Part shown: one piece after another, positions 37,538-49,656 of the stretch
Layout of the letters: every line of letters starts with the position of its first letter
How positions within the stretch are numbered: position 1 is the stretch's first letter
NCBI RefSeq assembly: GCF_014202825.1
Contig: NZ_JACHHP010000003.1
Location: 20,134 to 84,133, forward strand
Length of the DNA: 64,000 nucleotides
Direction of reading: 5' to 3'
Source: Chiayiivirga flava
GTDB lineage: Bacteria > Pseudomonadota > Gammaproteobacteria > Xanthomonadales > Xanthomonadaceae
Notes under the pieces: model-generated
Database searches by the model: none
Seen by the model: the letters and a program-made list of their open reading frames with translations, nothing else
What the model was told of the DNA's origin: nothing
Translations under genes and position numbers: made by a program

Positions 37538-38740
37538 ATGATCTCGAACAAATCCATCGTCCTGGCCTTCTCCGGCGGCCTCGACACCAGCTTCTGCGTT
37601 CCGTGGCTGCAGGAATGCGGCTGGGCCGTGCACACCGTCTTCGCCGACACCGGCGGCGTCGACGACGAGGAGCGCACCTTCATCGAACAGCGCGCCGCGG
37701 AGCTCAAGGTCACCTCGCACGTCACCGTCGATGGCGGTCCCGCGATCTGGGACGGCTTCGTCAAGCCGTTCGTCTGGGCGGGCGAGGGCTACCAGGGCCA
37801 GTACCCGCTGCTGGTGTCCGACCGCTACCTCATTGTCGACGCCGCGCTGCAGCGCGCGAAGGAGCTCGGCACGCGCGCCATCGCGCACGGTTGCACCGGC
37901 ATGGGCAACGACCAGGTGCGCTTCGATCTCGCGGTGAAGGCGCTCGGCGACTACGACATCGTCGCGCCGATCCGCGAGATCCAGAAGGAGCACACCGCGG
38001 TGCGCGCGTACGAACAGAAGTATCTCGAAGACCGCGGCTTCGGCGTGCGCGCCAAGCAGCAGGCGTACACGATCAACGAGAACCTGCTCGGCCTCACGAT
38101 GTCCGGCGGCGAGATCGACCGCTGGCAGGCGCCCGGCGACGGTGCGCGCGGCTGGTGCAAGCCGCGCGACGAGTGGCCGACGCAGCCGCTGCGCGTGACG
38201 CTCGGGTTCGAGCACGGTGTCGCGGTGTCGCTCGATGGCACGGCGATGGCCGGACACACGCTGCTGGCCGAACTCAATCGCCTGTTCGCGCAGTACGGCG
38301 TGGGTCGCGGCCTGTACACCGGCGACACCACCATCGGCCTCAAGGGCCGCATCATCTTCGAGGCGCCGGGACTGATCGCGCTGCTGACCGCACATCGCGC
38401 GCTCGAAGAGGCCGTGCTGACCAAGCTGCAGAACCGGTTCAAGCCCGAGGTTGCGCGCAAATGGGTGGAGCTGGTGTACGAAGGGTTCTTCCACGATCCG
38501 CTGAAGCACGATCTCGAAGCCTTTCTCGAAAGCTCGCAGTCCCAGGTGAACGGCGAAGTCGTGCTCGAAACGCATGGCGGCAGCGTGGGCGCGGTCGAAA
38601 TCCGCTCGTCGCACATCCTCAACGCCAAGGGCGCGACGTATGCGCAAGCCGCGGATTGGGGCGTGGCGGAAGCGGAAGGTTTCATCCGCCTGTACGGCAT
38701 GAGCAGCACACTGTGGGCGGAGGTGAATCGCACGTCCTGA
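37538..38740 (+). CDS. argG: Argininosuccinate synthase
   Basis: Joins citrulline and aspartate using ATP. 400 residues. The N-type ATP pyrophosphatase motif is [10 protein letters not shown], followed by [11 protein letters not shown] and [13 protein letters not shown]. Its substrate citrulline would come from ArgE acting on acetylcitrulline. ATG 37538 is 151 bp after argF', the gap being filled by a MITE-like element. Confidence 0.95.
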   Translation: MISNKSIVLAFSGGLDTSFCVPWLQECGWAVHTVFADTGGVDDEERTFIEQRAAELKVTSHVTVDGGPAIWDGFVKPFVWAGEGYQGQYPLLVSDRYLIVDAALQRAKELGTRAIAHGCTGMGNDQVRFDLAVKALGDYDIVAPIREIQKEHTAVRAYEQKYLEDRGFGVRAKQQAYTINENLLGLTMSGGEIDRWQAPGDGARGWCKPRDEWPTQPLRVTLGFEHGVAVSLDGTAMAGHTLLAELNRLFAQYGVGRGLYTGDTTIGLKGRIIFEAPGLIALLTAHRALEEAVLTKLQNRFKPEVARKWVELVYEGFFHDPLKHDLEAFLESSQSQVNGEVVLETHGGSVGAVEIRSSHILNAKGATYAQAADWGVAEAEGFIRLYGMSSTLWAEVNRTS

Positions 38741-38762
38741 CCTCGACCCGCCGGACAGGAAC

Positions 38763-38973
38763 TTCTTCTCCCGGCGGGAGAAGGGTGAGGCGGCTACCGC
38801 CGGCCGAACGGCAGGGCGGATGAGGGCGCCACCTGTCAGCCCTGCGGAGGCCTGCGCCCTGCCACGAGCACGGACGCACCAACCCGCAACCCATCAGCGT
38901 TCTACGAAGCCGCAACGTGGCGCCCTCATCCGCCTTCGGCACCTTCTCCCGCAGGGAGAAGGAAGCGCAGAGC
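38763..38973. repeat. Paired REP/BIME-like element between argG and argE
   Basis: Two inverted REP-like units: the first starts TTCTCCCGGCGGGAGAAGG at 38,765, the second ends with CTTCTCCCGCAGGGAGAAGG (38,943-38,962). Between them, GGCGGATGAGGGCGCCAC at 38,815-38,832 and its exact complement at 38,917-38,934 form an 18-bp inverted pair. Nothing coding is seen in the 269-bp gap. Confidence 0.65.
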
Positions 38974-39009
38974 CCGCAACAACCAGACATCGAGGCAGCA
39001 CGTAACGCA

Positions 39010-40101
39010 ATGCTCGACGCCACCCTCCAGCACCTGAAGGCCCTCGTCGCGTTCGACACGCGCAACCCGCCGCGTGCCATCGGCACCGATGGCATCTTCG
39101 CCTACCTGCGTGATCACCTCCCGGGCTTCACCGTCGAAATCGTCGACCACGGCGCCGGCGCGGTGAGCCTGTACGCGGTGCGCGGCACGCCAAGCGTGCT
39201 GTTCAACGTGCACATGGACACCGTGCCCGACTCGCCGCACTGGAGCGCGAGCCCGTTCGAGCTGCGCGTCGAGCACGACCGCGCCATTGGCCTGGGCGCT
39301 TGCGACATCAAGGGCGCTGCTGCGGCACTCGTCGCTGCGGCCAACGCCTCGGCCGGCGATGCCGCGTTCCTGTTCTCCAGCGACGAAGAAGCCAACGATC
39401 CGCGCTGCATCGCCGCCTTCCTCGCCCGCAGCCTTCCGTACGACGCCGTCCTCGTCGCCGAGCCGACGCAATCGAAGGCGGTGCTCGCCCACCGCGGCAT
39501 CGCCTCCGTGCTGATGCGCTTCGCCGGCCGCGCCGCGCACGCGTCCGCGATGCAGTCCGCAGGCGACAGCGCGCTGCACCAGGCGGTGCGCTGGAGCAGC
39601 CGCGCGCTCGATCACGTCGATGCCCTGGCGGACGAAGCATTCGGCGGCCTGCGCGGCCTTCGTTTCAACATCGGCCGCATCGACGGCGGCATCAAGGCCA
39701 ACATGATCGCGCCGACGGCGGAACTGCGCTTCGGTTTCCGTCCGCTGCCGTCGATGGATACCGACGCGCTGCTCGCCACGCTGCGCAGCTTCGCCAGCGT
39801 CGAACCGGCCGAATTCACCGAGACCTTTCGCGGCCCGAGCCTGCCGGCGGGCGCCAGCGCGGATGCCGAGGCCCGCCGTGCCGCCAGCGCCGCGATTGCG
39901 CAGGAGCTTGGGCTCGACATCGGCCCCGCCGTCGACTTCTGGACCGAAGCCTCGCTGTTTTCGCAAGCCGGCTACGACGCCATCGTCTACGGCCCCGGCG
40001 ACATCGCGCAGGCCCACACCGCCGACGAATGGGTCGCGCTCGACCAGCTGCGGGCCTATGCCGAGTCCGTCCACGGCATCATCGAACGCACGAGCCGCTA
40101 G
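39010..40101 (+). CDS. argE: N-acetylcitrulline deacetylase (ArgE-type)
   Basis: 363-residue M20-family metallohydrolase. In this pathway it would hydrolyse N-acetylcitrulline to citrulline. Zinc ligands appear as [35 protein letters not shown] and [10 protein letters not shown], with the C-terminal His in [16 protein letters not shown] 39010 has no strong Shine-Dalgarno; the in-frame sequence upstream lies in the REP element. Four bp separate its stop from argB. Confidence 0.93.
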   Translation: MLDATLQHLKALVAFDTRNPPRAIGTDGIFAYLRDHLPGFTVEIVDHGAGAVSLYAVRGTPSVLFNVHMDTVPDSPHWSASPFELRVEHDRAIGLGACDIKGAAAALVAAANASAGDAAFLFSSDEEANDPRCIAAFLARSLPYDAVLVAEPTQSKAVLAHRGIASVLMRFAGRAAHASAMQSAGDSALHQAVRWSSRALDHVDALADEAFGGLRGLRFNIGRIDGGIKANMIAPTAELRFGFRPLPSMDTDALLATLRSFASVEPAEFTETFRGPSLPAGASADAEARRAASAAIAQELGLDIGPAVDFWTEASLFSQAGYDAIVYGPGDIAQAHTADEWVALDQLRAYAESVHGIIERTSR

Positions 40102-40105
40102 CCCC

Positions 40106-41440
40106 ATGCACGCCCAGACCCAGACCCGCCAGACCATCGTCCGCCTGCTCTCCAGCATGGCCAGCGCCAAGGAAATCAGCCAGTACCTCAAGCGCTTCTC
40201 GCAGCTCGACGCGAAGCGCTTTGCGGTGGTGAAGGTCGGCGGCGCGGTGCTGCGCGACGACCTCGACGCGCTCACCTCGTCGCTGGTGTTCCTGCAGGAC
40301 GTCGGTCTCACGCCCATCATCGTGCACGGCGCCGGCCCGCAGCTCGACGACGAGATGGCCGCCGCCGGCATCGTCAAGCAGACCATCGACGGCCTGCGCG
40401 TGACCTCGCCGGAGGCGCTCGCGATCGTGCGCCGCGTGTTCCAGGCGCAGAACCTCAAGCTCGTCGAGGCGTTGCAGCAGGCCGATGCGCGCGCCACGTC
40501 GATCACGTCGGGCGTGTTCGAGGCCGACTACATCGATCGCGATACCTTCGGACTGGTCGGCGAGGTGAAGCGCGTCAGCCTGGCGCCGATCGAAGCCAGC
40601 CTCAATGCAGGTTCGATCCCGGTGATCGCGAGCCTCGGCGAAACCGCGGGCGGCCAGATCCTCAACATCAACGCCGATTTCTCCGCGAACGAACTGGTGC
40701 AGGTGCTGCAGCCGTACAAGATCGTCTTCCTCACCGGCACCGGCGGGCTGCTCGACAACGACGGCCGGCTGATCGATTCGATCAACCTGTCGACCGAGTT
40801 CGAGCACCTGATGCGGCAGCCGTGGATCAACGGCGGCATGCGGGTGAAGATCGAACAGATCAAGCAGCTGCTGGACCGTCTGCCGCTGACGTCGTCGGTC
40901 TCGATCACGCGTCCGGCGGAACTGGCGAAGGAACTGTTCACGCACAAGGGCTCGGGCACGCTGGTGCGCCGCGGGGAGAAGGTGTTGCGTTCCACGTCAT
41001 GGGACGAGCTCGACCTCGTGCGCATGCGCGAGTTGATCGAATCGAGCTTCGGCCGCACGCTGCTGCCCGACTATTTCGACACCACGACGCTCTTCCGCGC
41101 CTACGTCAGCGAGAACTACCGCACCGCGCTGATCCTCACCCGCGAGGAGGGGTTCACCTACCTCGACAAGTTCGCCGTGCTCGACGACGCGCAGGGCGAA
41201 GGACTCGGTCGCGCGGTGTGGAACGTGATGCGCGAGGAGAATCCGCAACTGTTCTGGCGTTCGCGCCACGGCAACGCGGTGAACCCGTTCTACTATTCCG
41301 AATCCGATGGCTGCTACAAGCAGGAGAAATGGAAGGTGTTCTGGTACGGCCTCTCCGATTTCGACGACATCGAACGCTGCGTCGAGCACTGCCGCACGCG
41401 CGGTGCCACGCTCGTCGACGCGCCGGCGCAGGCCGCATGA
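40106..41440 (+). CDS. argB: Bifunctional N-acetylglutamate synthase/kinase
   Basis: 444 residues uniting the first two steps of arginine synthesis. The N-terminal amino-acid kinase domain (about 1-290) shows [23 protein letters not shown] and [13 protein letters not shown]; the C-terminal GNAT domain (about 295-444) shows [20 protein letters not shown]. This is the fused NAGS-K found in Xanthomonadales and known to be closer to the vertebrate enzyme than to E. coli ArgA or ArgB. ATGA overlap with the GNAT gene. Arginine would be expected to inhibit it, which cannot be read from sequence. Confidence 0.93.
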   Translation: MHAQTQTRQTIVRLLSSMASAKEISQYLKRFSQLDAKRFAVVKVGGAVLRDDLDALTSSLVFLQDVGLTPIIVHGAGPQLDDEMAAAGIVKQTIDGLRVTSPEALAIVRRVFQAQNLKLVEALQQADARATSITSGVFEADYIDRDTFGLVGEVKRVSLAPIEASLNAGSIPVIASLGETAGGQILNINADFSANELVQVLQPYKIVFLTGTGGLLDNDGRLIDSINLSTEFEHLMRQPWINGGMRVKIEQIKQLLDRLPLTSSVSITRPAELAKELFTHKGSGTLVRRGEKVLRSTSWDELDLVRMRELIESSFGRTLLPDYFDTTTLFRAYVSENYRTALILTREEGFTYLDKFAVLDDAQGEGLGRAVWNVMREENPQLFWRSRHGNAVNPFYYSESDGCYKQEKWKVFWYGLSDFDDIERCVEHCRTRGATLVDAPAQAA

Positions 41441-42036
41441 ATCTGTGGAGCACGCCGCCGTCGCTGGCGGGCACGCACGTGCGCATCGATCCGCTGCGGC
41501 GCGAGGACGCCGATGCGCTGCGTGCCGCCGCCGCCGACGGCGAACTGTGGAGCCTCTGGTACACGAGCGTGCCCGCGCCCGACGGCATGGAGGCCTGGCT
41601 CGACGAGGCCTTCGCGCGGCAGGACGCCGGCCGCGATCTCGCGCTCGCCGTGCGCGATGCGCGCGGCACGCTGGTCGGCTCCACGCGCCTGTGCAACCTC
41701 GACCCGGTCAATCGAAGGCTCGAGATCGGCTACACCTGGTACGCGCAGCGGGTCCAGCGCAGCGCGGTGAACACCGAAACAAAACGCCTGCTGCTCGCGT
41801 ACGCGTTCGAAACGCTCGGCTGCATCGCCGTGGAATTCCGCACGCACTGGTTGAACCAGCGCTCGCGTACCGCCATCGCACGCCTGGGCGCCAAGCAGGA
41901 CGGCGTGCTGCGCAATCACCAACGCCTGCCGGACGGCAGTTTCCGCGACACCGTGGTGTTCTCGATCATCGAATCGGAATGGCCGGCGGTGAAGCGACAC
42001 CTCGACGCGCGGCCCGCCGCGGGAGACCGCGCATGA
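41437..42036 (+). CDS. RimJ/RimL-type GNAT acetyltransferase
   Basis: 199 residues with the acetyl-CoA fold: [24 protein letters not shown], then [36 protein letters not shown] (shown split across families), typical of RimJ/RimL-like N-acetyltransferases. It lies between argB and argC with ATGA overlaps on both sides, so it is part of the operon. The substrate is unknown; a link to arginine metabolism is inferred only from position. Confidence 0.85.
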   Translation: MNLWSTPPSLAGTHVRIDPLRREDADALRAAAADGELWSLWYTSVPAPDGMEAWLDEAFARQDAGRDLALAVRDARGTLVGSTRLCNLDPVNRRLEIGYTWYAQRVQRSAVNTETKRLLLAYAFETLGCIAVEFRTHWLNQRSRTAIARLGAKQDGVLRNHQRLPDGSFRDTVVFSIIESEWPAVKRHLDARPAAGDRA

Positions 42037-43004
42037 GCACGACACACACGATCGGCCTCGTCGGCGCACGCGGCTACACCGGTGCCGAACTCGTGCGCCT
42101 CATCGAGGCCCACCCGCGGTTCGAGCTCGCGTACGTATGCTCGCGCGAGCTCGACGGACGCGACGTGGCGTCCACCATCGAGGGCTACGCCGGCGGCCTG
42201 CGCTACAGCAATCCGAAGCCGGCCGAGGCGGCCGCGCTGAAGGCCGATGCGGTGGTGTTGGCACTGCCGAACGGCAAGGCGACCGACTACGTCGCCGCCT
42301 TCGACGCGGCCGGCGGCGACACGGTGCTGGTGGACCTGTCCGCGGACTACCGCTTCGATCCGTTCTGGTACTACGGCCTGCCCGAACTCACGCGCGAGAG
42401 CTACGCCGGTCAGCATCGCATCAGCAATCCGGGCTGCTACGCCACCGCGATGCAGCTGGCGCTCGCGCCGCTGTGCGATGCCCTCGACGGCCCGGTGCAG
42501 TGTTTCGGCGTGTCGGGATATTCGGGCGCAGGCACGTCGCCGTCGGACAGGAACGACCCGGAAAAACTGCGCGACAACCTGATGCCGTACTCGCTGGTCG
42601 GACACCTGCACGAGCGCGAGGTCTCGCGCCAGCTTGGCCACACGGTGCAATTCCTGCCGCACGTGGCGCCGCACTTCCGTGGACTGACGATCACGGCCAA
42701 CGTGCCGTTGTCGCGTGCGTGCGGGCCGGATGAAATCGTGGGGCGCTATCGCGAGCACTACGCCGGCGAGCGCCTGGTCCGCGTACTCGACGACGCGCCG
42801 TGGGTCAGCCGCATCGCCGGCAGGCATCACGTCGAGATCGGCGGCTTCACGCTCGGCGACGATGGCAGGCGCCTCGTCGTTGTCGCAACGCTCGACAATC
42901 TGTTGAAAGGTGCCGCCACGCAGGCGCTGCAGAATCTCAACCTCGCATTCGGACTGGACGAACTGGCCGGCATCCCGGTCGATGGCACGGAGACGGCGGC
43001 ATGA
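42033..43004 (+). CDS. argC: N-acetyl-gamma-glutamyl-phosphate reductase
   Basis: 323 residues. NADPH-dependent reduction of acetylglutamyl phosphate to the semialdehyde. Rossmann start [17 protein letters not shown]; catalytic Cys in [10 protein letters not shown]; conserved [13 protein letters not shown] and [16 protein letters not shown] overlaps on both sides. Confidence 0.95.
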   Translation: MSTTHTIGLVGARGYTGAELVRLIEAHPRFELAYVCSRELDGRDVASTIEGYAGGLRYSNPKPAEAAALKADAVVLALPNGKATDYVAAFDAAGGDTVLVDLSADYRFDPFWYYGLPELTRESYAGQHRISNPGCYATAMQLALAPLCDALDGPVQCFGVSGYSGAGTSPSDRNDPEKLRDNLMPYSLVGHLHEREVSRQLGHTVQFLPHVAPHFRGLTITANVPLSRACGPDEIVGRYREHYAGERLVRVLDDAPWVSRIAGRHHVEIGGFTLGDDGRRLVVVATLDNLLKGAATQALQNLNLAFGLDELAGIPVDGTETAA

Positions 43005-44299
43005 GCGACCTGCTGTGGCAGAAGGGCGGCATCGCCGTCGATGCGAAGATCATGGCGTTCCTTGCCGGCGACGACGTGCTGCTGGACCGCGAGTTCTTCC
43101 TGCACGACATCGCCGCCAGCGCGGCGCACGTCGACGGTCTCGCGAACATCGGCATCGTCACGCGCGACGACGCGGCCGCGATCCGGCGCGAACTCGATGC
43201 GCTGGCCACGGACTTCCGCAGCGGCGATTTCGTGCTCGACGAACGTTTCGAGGACGGGCACTCGGCGATCGAGGCGCGCCTGGTCGAACGCCTCGGCGAC
43301 GCCGGCAAACGCGTGCACACCGGCCGCAGCCGCAACGACCAGATCCTCGTCGCCACGCGCCTGTGGTTGCGCGAACGACTCGACGCCGTGGCCGACGCCT
43401 GCCGGCGCACCGCTGCCGTGTGCCTCGATCGCGCCGCGTCCGAGTCGCTGCCGATGCCCGGCTACACGCACATCCAGCGCGCCGTGGTGTCCTCGACTGC
43501 GCTGTGGTTCGCGGGCTTTGCGGAGAGCTTCATCGACAACCTCACGCTGGTGCGGGCGACGCGCGAACTCGTCGATGCGAACCCGCTCGGCACGGCCGCG
43601 GGTTACGGCGTGAATCTGCCGCTGGACCGCGAGCACACCACGCAGGCCCTCGGCTTCGGCCGCATGCAGATCAACCCGATCTACGCGCAGCTAAGCCGCG
43701 GCAAGTTCGAGATGGCGGCGATCGATGCACTGGCCGGCGCGGTGCTCGACCTGCGCCGTCTGGCGTGGGACCTGTCGCTGTTCACCAGCGGCGAATTCGG
43801 CTTCGTCACGCTGGCACCGCAGTACACCACCGGCAGTTCGATCATGCCGAACAAGCGCAATCCGGACGTGGTGGAACTGATGCGTGCCAGCTACGCCAGC
43901 GTGGCCGGCGCACGCACCGAGATCGAGCAGCTGCTGTCGCTGCCGAGCGGGTACCAGCGCGACCTGCAGTTGAGCAAGGGATCGATTTTCCACGCATTCC
44001 GCCACGGCCTCGCGGCGCTGGAACTGTTGCCGGATCTGCTCGCGTCGATGGCGTGGAACGCGCAGCGCATGCGCGACGCGATCGAACCTGCGATGTACGC
44101 CACCGATGTCGCTGTCGAAGCGGCGGTGGCCGGTATTCCGTTCCGCGATGCCTATCGTGCCGCGGCCGATGGCGCCGCCGCGGCGGGGCAGGGCCGCACG
44201 CCCGAAGCCAGCCTCGCCGCGCGCGTGTCGCCAGGTGCCAGCGGCGATCTGCGGCTGGACGTGTTGCGGCAGCGCCTGCAGCGGGCCACGCAGGCATGA
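43001..44299 (+). CDS. argH: Argininosuccinate lyase
   Basis: 432 residues. Cleaves argininosuccinate to arginine and fumarate. Fumarase/aspartase-superfamily signature [14 protein letters not shown]; substrate-binding GRSRNDQ; catalytic-base region GYTHIQRA. It overlaps argC and proB by four bases each. Confidence 0.95.
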   Translation: MSDLLWQKGGIAVDAKIMAFLAGDDVLLDREFFLHDIAASAAHVDGLANIGIVTRDDAAAIRRELDALATDFRSGDFVLDERFEDGHSAIEARLVERLGDAGKRVHTGRSRNDQILVATRLWLRERLDAVADACRRTAAVCLDRAASESLPMPGYTHIQRAVVSSTALWFAGFAESFIDNLTLVRATRELVDANPLGTAAGYGVNLPLDREHTTQALGFGRMQINPIYAQLSRGKFEMAAIDALAGAVLDLRRLAWDLSLFTSGEFGFVTLAPQYTTGSSIMPNKRNPDVVELMRASYASVAGARTEIEQLLSLPSGYQRDLQLSKGSIFHAFRHGLAALELLPDLLASMAWNAQRMRDAIEPAMYATDVAVEAAVAGIPFRDAYRAAADGAAAAGQGRTPEASLAARVSPGASGDLRLDVLRQRLQRATQA

Positions 44300-45452
44300 A
44301 TGTCGCGACCGACACGCCTGCGTGCAGCGCGTTCGTCGAACAACCGGGCCCGGTGTGGCGGCGCGCGGTGCTGAAGGTGGGCAGCAGCCTGCTCGCGGCC
44401 GATGGCGGCGGCCTGACGCCGCGTTTCGCGCTCGGGCTGGCGCAGTTCGTCTCGGCCAATCTCGCGCTTGGGCGCGAGGTGGTGATCGTGTCGTCCGGCG
44501 CCGTCGCGGCCGGGCGCGCGGTGCTGCCGAAGCTCGCCGACAGCGGCGCGCCGATGGCCGCGCGGCAGGCGCTGGCGGCGCTCGGCCAGGCCCAGCTGAT
44601 CGGCCTGTGGCAGCGCTTCTTCGATCGGCCCGTCGCGCAGGTGCTGCTGACGCACGACGACCTGCGCAACCGCCGCCGCTACCTCAACGCGCGCGCCACG
44701 CTGACGGAATTGCTGCGCCTGGGCACGCTGCCGGTGGTGAACGAGAACGACACGGTGTCCGTCGACGAGCTGAAACTCGGCGACAACGACAATCTCGCGG
44801 CCATCGTCGCGGCGCTGATCGATGCCGAGGTGCTGTTCATCGCGACCGACATCGACGGCCTGTACAGCGCGAATCCGCGCATCGATCCTGCGGCGCAGCC
44901 GATCGGCAGCGTGGCGGCGATCACGCCGGACCTGCTGGCGCTGGCCGGCGGCTCGGGCAGCAGCGTCGGCACCGGCGGCATGCGCACCAAGCTCGATGCC
45001 GCGGCCAAGGCGGCGGCGGCCGGCATCGAGACGGTGCTGTTCAACGGCACGTCGCCGGCCGCGCTGCGCGCGCTGGCGCACGGGCAGCTGCTCGGCACGC
45101 GCATCCGCACCGGGCAGACGCGGCTCGCCGCACGCAAGTACTGGTTGCGGCACGTGCCGGCCGTGGCCGGTGCGGCGATCGTGGTCGATGCGGGCGCGGC
45201 CCGCGCGATCGGCGGCAAGGGCGCGTCGTTGCTGCCGGGCGGAATCGTCGGTGCCGACGGCGAGTTCGCGCGCGGCGACATGGTCGAGATCGTCTGCCGC
45301 GACGACGGCACGCAACACGTCGCGCGCGGCATCAGCCAGTACTCGGCCGGCGACATCCGCCGCATCGCGCGCCGCCACACGCGCGACATCGATGCGACGC
45401 TTGGCTACAACTACGGCGAAAACGTGGTGCATCGCGACGACATGGTGACGCT

Positions 45453-45456
<4 letters not shown>
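44296..45456 (+). CDS. proB: Glutamate 5-kinase
   Basis: 386 residues, first step of proline synthesis. Amino-acid kinase core [16 protein letters not shown] and SSGAVAAG, with [11 protein letters not shown] and [21 protein letters not shown]-terminal PUA domain is present ([17 protein letters not shown]). It overlaps argH as ATGA, so arginine and proline synthesis are co-expressed here. Confidence 0.95.
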
Positions 45457-46757
<1,301 letters not shown>

Positions 46758-46901
46758 AGTCCTTCTCGTTCGAGGACAGAGGGGTGGCAGCAAGTCTGGT
46801 TCTTGATGCTGCCCGATTCTTGATCCTGGCGTTTCCTCGTTTCGATGCGCGACAGGGCGGACGCATGATCTGACGAGGCAACTCGGCAGTCCGGGACCTG
46901 G

Positions 46902-46947
46902 CTCCCTCATCCGCCTGCCGGCACCTTCTCCCGGCGGGAGAAGGAAT
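46902..46947. repeat. REP-like unit downstream of proA
   Basis: A CTCCCTCATCCGCCTGCCGG head is followed by a TTCTCCCGGCGGGAGAAGGA hairpin. It lies in the 264-bp gap between the converging proA and acylase genes and may end transcription from one or both. Nothing else was recognised in the gap. Confidence 0.6.
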
Positions 46948-47021
46948 TCATGCTGGAGAGTTGGCGCGAGCGCGATACGTCAGCTCGGCACCGGCAAAAC
47001 GACGGAGCACGGAATCGCAGG

Positions 47022-49361
47022 TCAGGGCTCCAGCGTCAACGTGTAGCGTGTCTCCCCGGGCAGGAACGGCGACGCCTCGCCGCGCACCCACGCGGCGTGC
47101 CCCGCGCCCCAGAACGGCGACAGCGGATGTCCGCTCTGGCCGCCCGGCATCTGGATGATGCCGTCGGCCTCGTGCCCCGGCGACACGACCATGCGCTGGC
47201 TCGCGCCGAACGCCGGCGCGGCGACGCGCGGCATGTTGCTGTCGCCGGCCAGCGGATCGGGCGGCATGCACAGCCAGGAGCGTGCGGGGCGGGGCAGGGC
47301 GGCCGCGAGCGGATGGCAGATCGCGGCCGTGTTGCGTTCGCCCCAGGTGCGGTCGGCGAGGTTCGCACCGGGCGCGGTCAGATCGGCGTCCAGCGCACGC
47401 GCCGCGTCCGCGAGCAACGCCTCCCAGCTCGCGTGCGGCGGCGGCAGCAGGTGCGCCGGACGTTGCTCCAGCAGCGGCCACACCAGGCCTTCGAACTGCG
47501 CCAGCGGCGGCGGAATGAAGTCCTCGCCCAGCCGCGCTTTCGCCGGCGCGAGATAGCCGGCGGCGACCGCATCGACGACGTGCGTCCGGAAGCCGCGCGC
47601 GAGCCGGTAGCTGACCGCCGCGGGCGCGGCGCGCCCCTCCCAGGTCCGGCTGGCGTCGGCGAGGCGTCGCAGCGCGGGATCGTCGCTGCCGGCAACCGTG
47701 TCGCGCAGCAGCTGCCACCAGCGTTCGAGGAACAGCGCGCGGTCGTCGAGCTGCAGCGCGAGCAGATCGGCTTCGGTGACGCGCGCCGTCGCCTGCAGCG
47801 CATCGCGGATCTGCCGCTGGCGTGCGCCGAGGTCGTAGCCGCCGTCGCCGATCAGGCGCAGCGCCTCGCCGTCGGCCACGCGCGCGTTGGCGGTCCACAG
47901 CAGGCCGTCGGGCGGGTCGACGGACGCCAGCGCGGACAGCTCGGACGGCGCGAGCCAGCCCTGCCAGTCGCAGCCGCGGGCGGGGTCGAGCGCCAGCGTG
48001 GGATCGCAGTCGCCCACGCGTCTGGGAACGCGTCCCGCCGGCACCCACGCGATGCGTCCGCGCGCATCGCCCGCCACCATGTTCTGCACCGGCATGCCGG
48101 CTTCACGCGCGATGGCCACGGCGGCATCGAGGTCCGCCGCGTGGTTCATCCGCAGCAGGCCCAGATCGAGCGCGCCGCTGCGGTGGGCGGTCCACAGCAG
48201 CGCGAGCGGACCGTCCGCGGTGTCGTGCAGGATCGGCCCCCACGCGGTCTCGCGCACGGTCAGCGTCTGCGCGGGGGCACCCTTCACGGTGATGGTTTCG
48301 ACGATGGTCTCGACCGGCGCATCGGACGGCACCCGCACCCAGTCGAGCCAGTCCCCGTAGCTGTTGGTGAAGCCCCACGCGACATGCGTGTTGCTGCCGA
48401 CCACGATCACCGGCAGTCCCGGCAGGCTGAAACCGCCGACGTCCACCGTGCCGCCGGGTGCCTGCGCATCGGCGTACTGCAGGCGCGCGCGGAACCACAA
48501 GGCCGGTGCGCGCAGCCCAAGATGCATGTCGTCCGCCACCAGCGCTCGGCCGTCCGTCGTTCGCGCACCGGCGACGGCGAAATTGTTGCTGCCCACGACC
48601 TGCGTTGCGTGCAGTTCGGTGCGCTCCGCCGCGGAGAGCGCGGTGGCGGGCAACACGCGCAGATCGAGCGTGCCGGCGTCGGGCAGCGTCGCATCGCCGC
48701 GCGCCTCGCCCTGCAGCGGCGCGTCCCACGCGGTGCCGTCGCGCGTCAGCAGCCGGTACAGCGCTTCGGGAACGGCGGCACGCAGGCGCGTGCGTGCCAG
48801 TTCGCCGCGGTTCGCCTCGTCCTGCAGATCGAAGTACATCGCGTAGCCGGCGAGCGCGGAATCCTCGATTTGCCACGGCTCCGGTGCCGCACCGAGCAGC
48901 AGGTACGGCCACGGTCGCACCGCAAGATCGGCGAGCCCCGCGTTGACGCCGTCGCGGTACGCCGCGATGACATCGCGGCGCTCGCCGAAGACGACATCGA
49001 TGTCGCGCTGCACGCGCGCACGGATGCGATGCACGCGCACCTGCCGATCGCGCTCGATCGCCATCGGCCCGAACAGCGCGGCGAGTTCGCCCGCGGCACT
49101 GCGGCGCAGGAGGTCCATCTCGAAGTAGCGCTCCTGCGCATGCACGTAGCCCAGCGCACGCGCGGCGTCCGCGGCATCGGCGGCGACGATGCTGGCGGTA
49201 CCGAGCGCATCGCGCTCCACGCGCACCGGTGCCGACAGGCCGGGCAGGGTCTGCGTGCCGTCCAGCGTGGCGAGGCTGCCGCGCAGCAGCAACGTCGCGC
49301 CGATCAGCACCACGAGCGCCAGCGCGAACACGGCGATGAGGCCACGTCGCAGCCAGCTCAT
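47022..49361 (-). CDS. Penicillin acylase-family Ntn hydrolase
   Basis: 779 residues. One N-terminal hydrophobic segment (GLIAVFALALVVLIGATLLL) sends it to the periplasm. The precursor is probably self-cleaved between the alpha chain and the catalytic Ser258 of VVGSNNFAVAG, the expected N-terminal nucleophile of the beta chain. Other markers are the alpha-chain GYVHAQERYFEMDLLRR and, in the beta chain, AWGFTNSYGDWLDW. Relatives are penicillin G acylases, cephalosporin acylases and AHL acylases; the substrate cannot be told. ATG 49361 has GAGGTGG upstream; the frame continues upstream as shadow. Confidence 0.88.
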   Translation of the reverse strand: MSWLRRGLIAVFALALVVLIGATLLLRGSLATLDGTQTLPGLSAPVRVERDALGTASIVAADAADAARALGYVHAQERYFEMDLLRRSAAGELAALFGPMAIERDRQVRVHRIRARVQRDIDVVFGERRDVIAAYRDGVNAGLADLAVRPWPYLLLGAAPEPWQIEDSALAGYAMYFDLQDEANRGELARTRLRAAVPEALYRLLTRDGTAWDAPLQGEARGDATLPDAGTLDLRVLPATALSAAERTELHATQVVGSNNFAVAGARTTDGRALVADDMHLGLRAPALWFRARLQYADAQAPGGTVDVGGFSLPGLPVIVVGSNTHVAWGFTNSYGDWLDWVRVPSDAPVETIVETITVKGAPAQTLTVRETAWGPILHDTADGPLALLWTAHRSGALDLGLLRMNHAADLDAAVAIAREAGMPVQNMVAGDARGRIAWVPAGRVPRRVGDCDPTLALDPARGCDWQGWLAPSELSALASVDPPDGLLWTANARVADGEALRLIGDGGYDLGARQRQIRDALQATARVTEADLLALQLDDRALFLERWWQLLRDTVAGSDDPALRRLADASRTWEGRAAPAAVSYRLARGFRTHVVDAVAAGYLAPAKARLGEDFIPPPLAQFEGLVWPLLEQRPAHLLPPPHASWEALLADAARALDADLTAPGANLADRTWGERNTAAICHPLAAALPRPARSWLCMPPDPLAGDSNMPRVAAPAFGASQRMVVSPGHEADGIIQMPGGQSGHPLSPFWGAGHAAWVRGEASPFLPGETRYTLTLEP

Positions 49362-49656
49362 GGATGCCACCTCATTGCGACGCGCGGTACGACGGTGTTC
49401 GGCATGACTGGTCTCCGAGAGTCGCCGATGGTAACGCCCGTCGATCGTCGTGCACACGTACGGACGCGGTGCGGCAGCGCCGGCCGCGCCGCTGCACGCG
49501 ATCCGCGGTGCGCGTGCAGCCGAACTTTCGGCGAACGTTGTCTATCGGCCATGCCGCTCGGGCCGGGTACGGAGGGCGGGAATGTCCGCTGCATTCGTGC
49601 CGCTCCGTATCCACCGGAGCGATCGCCGCAACGGCGACGGCACGAAGGAGACCCTC
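49362..49656. other. Divergent promoter gap
   Basis: 295 bases separate the acylase start (minus) from the small secreted protein (plus). No repeat or hairpin with a T-run was recognised. The plus-strand gene has a clear AAGGAG; the promoters were not resolved. Confidence 0.35.

Noticed and set aside
38765..38785. Terminator for argG
   Set aside because: The GGCGGGAGAAG hairpin has no T-run and is part of a REP-like family seen at several other sites, so it is listed as a repeat.
38917..39009. N-terminal extension of argE up to ATG 38917
   Set aside because: The extension lies within the REP-like repeat; ATG 39010 matches the family start [17 protein letters not shown].
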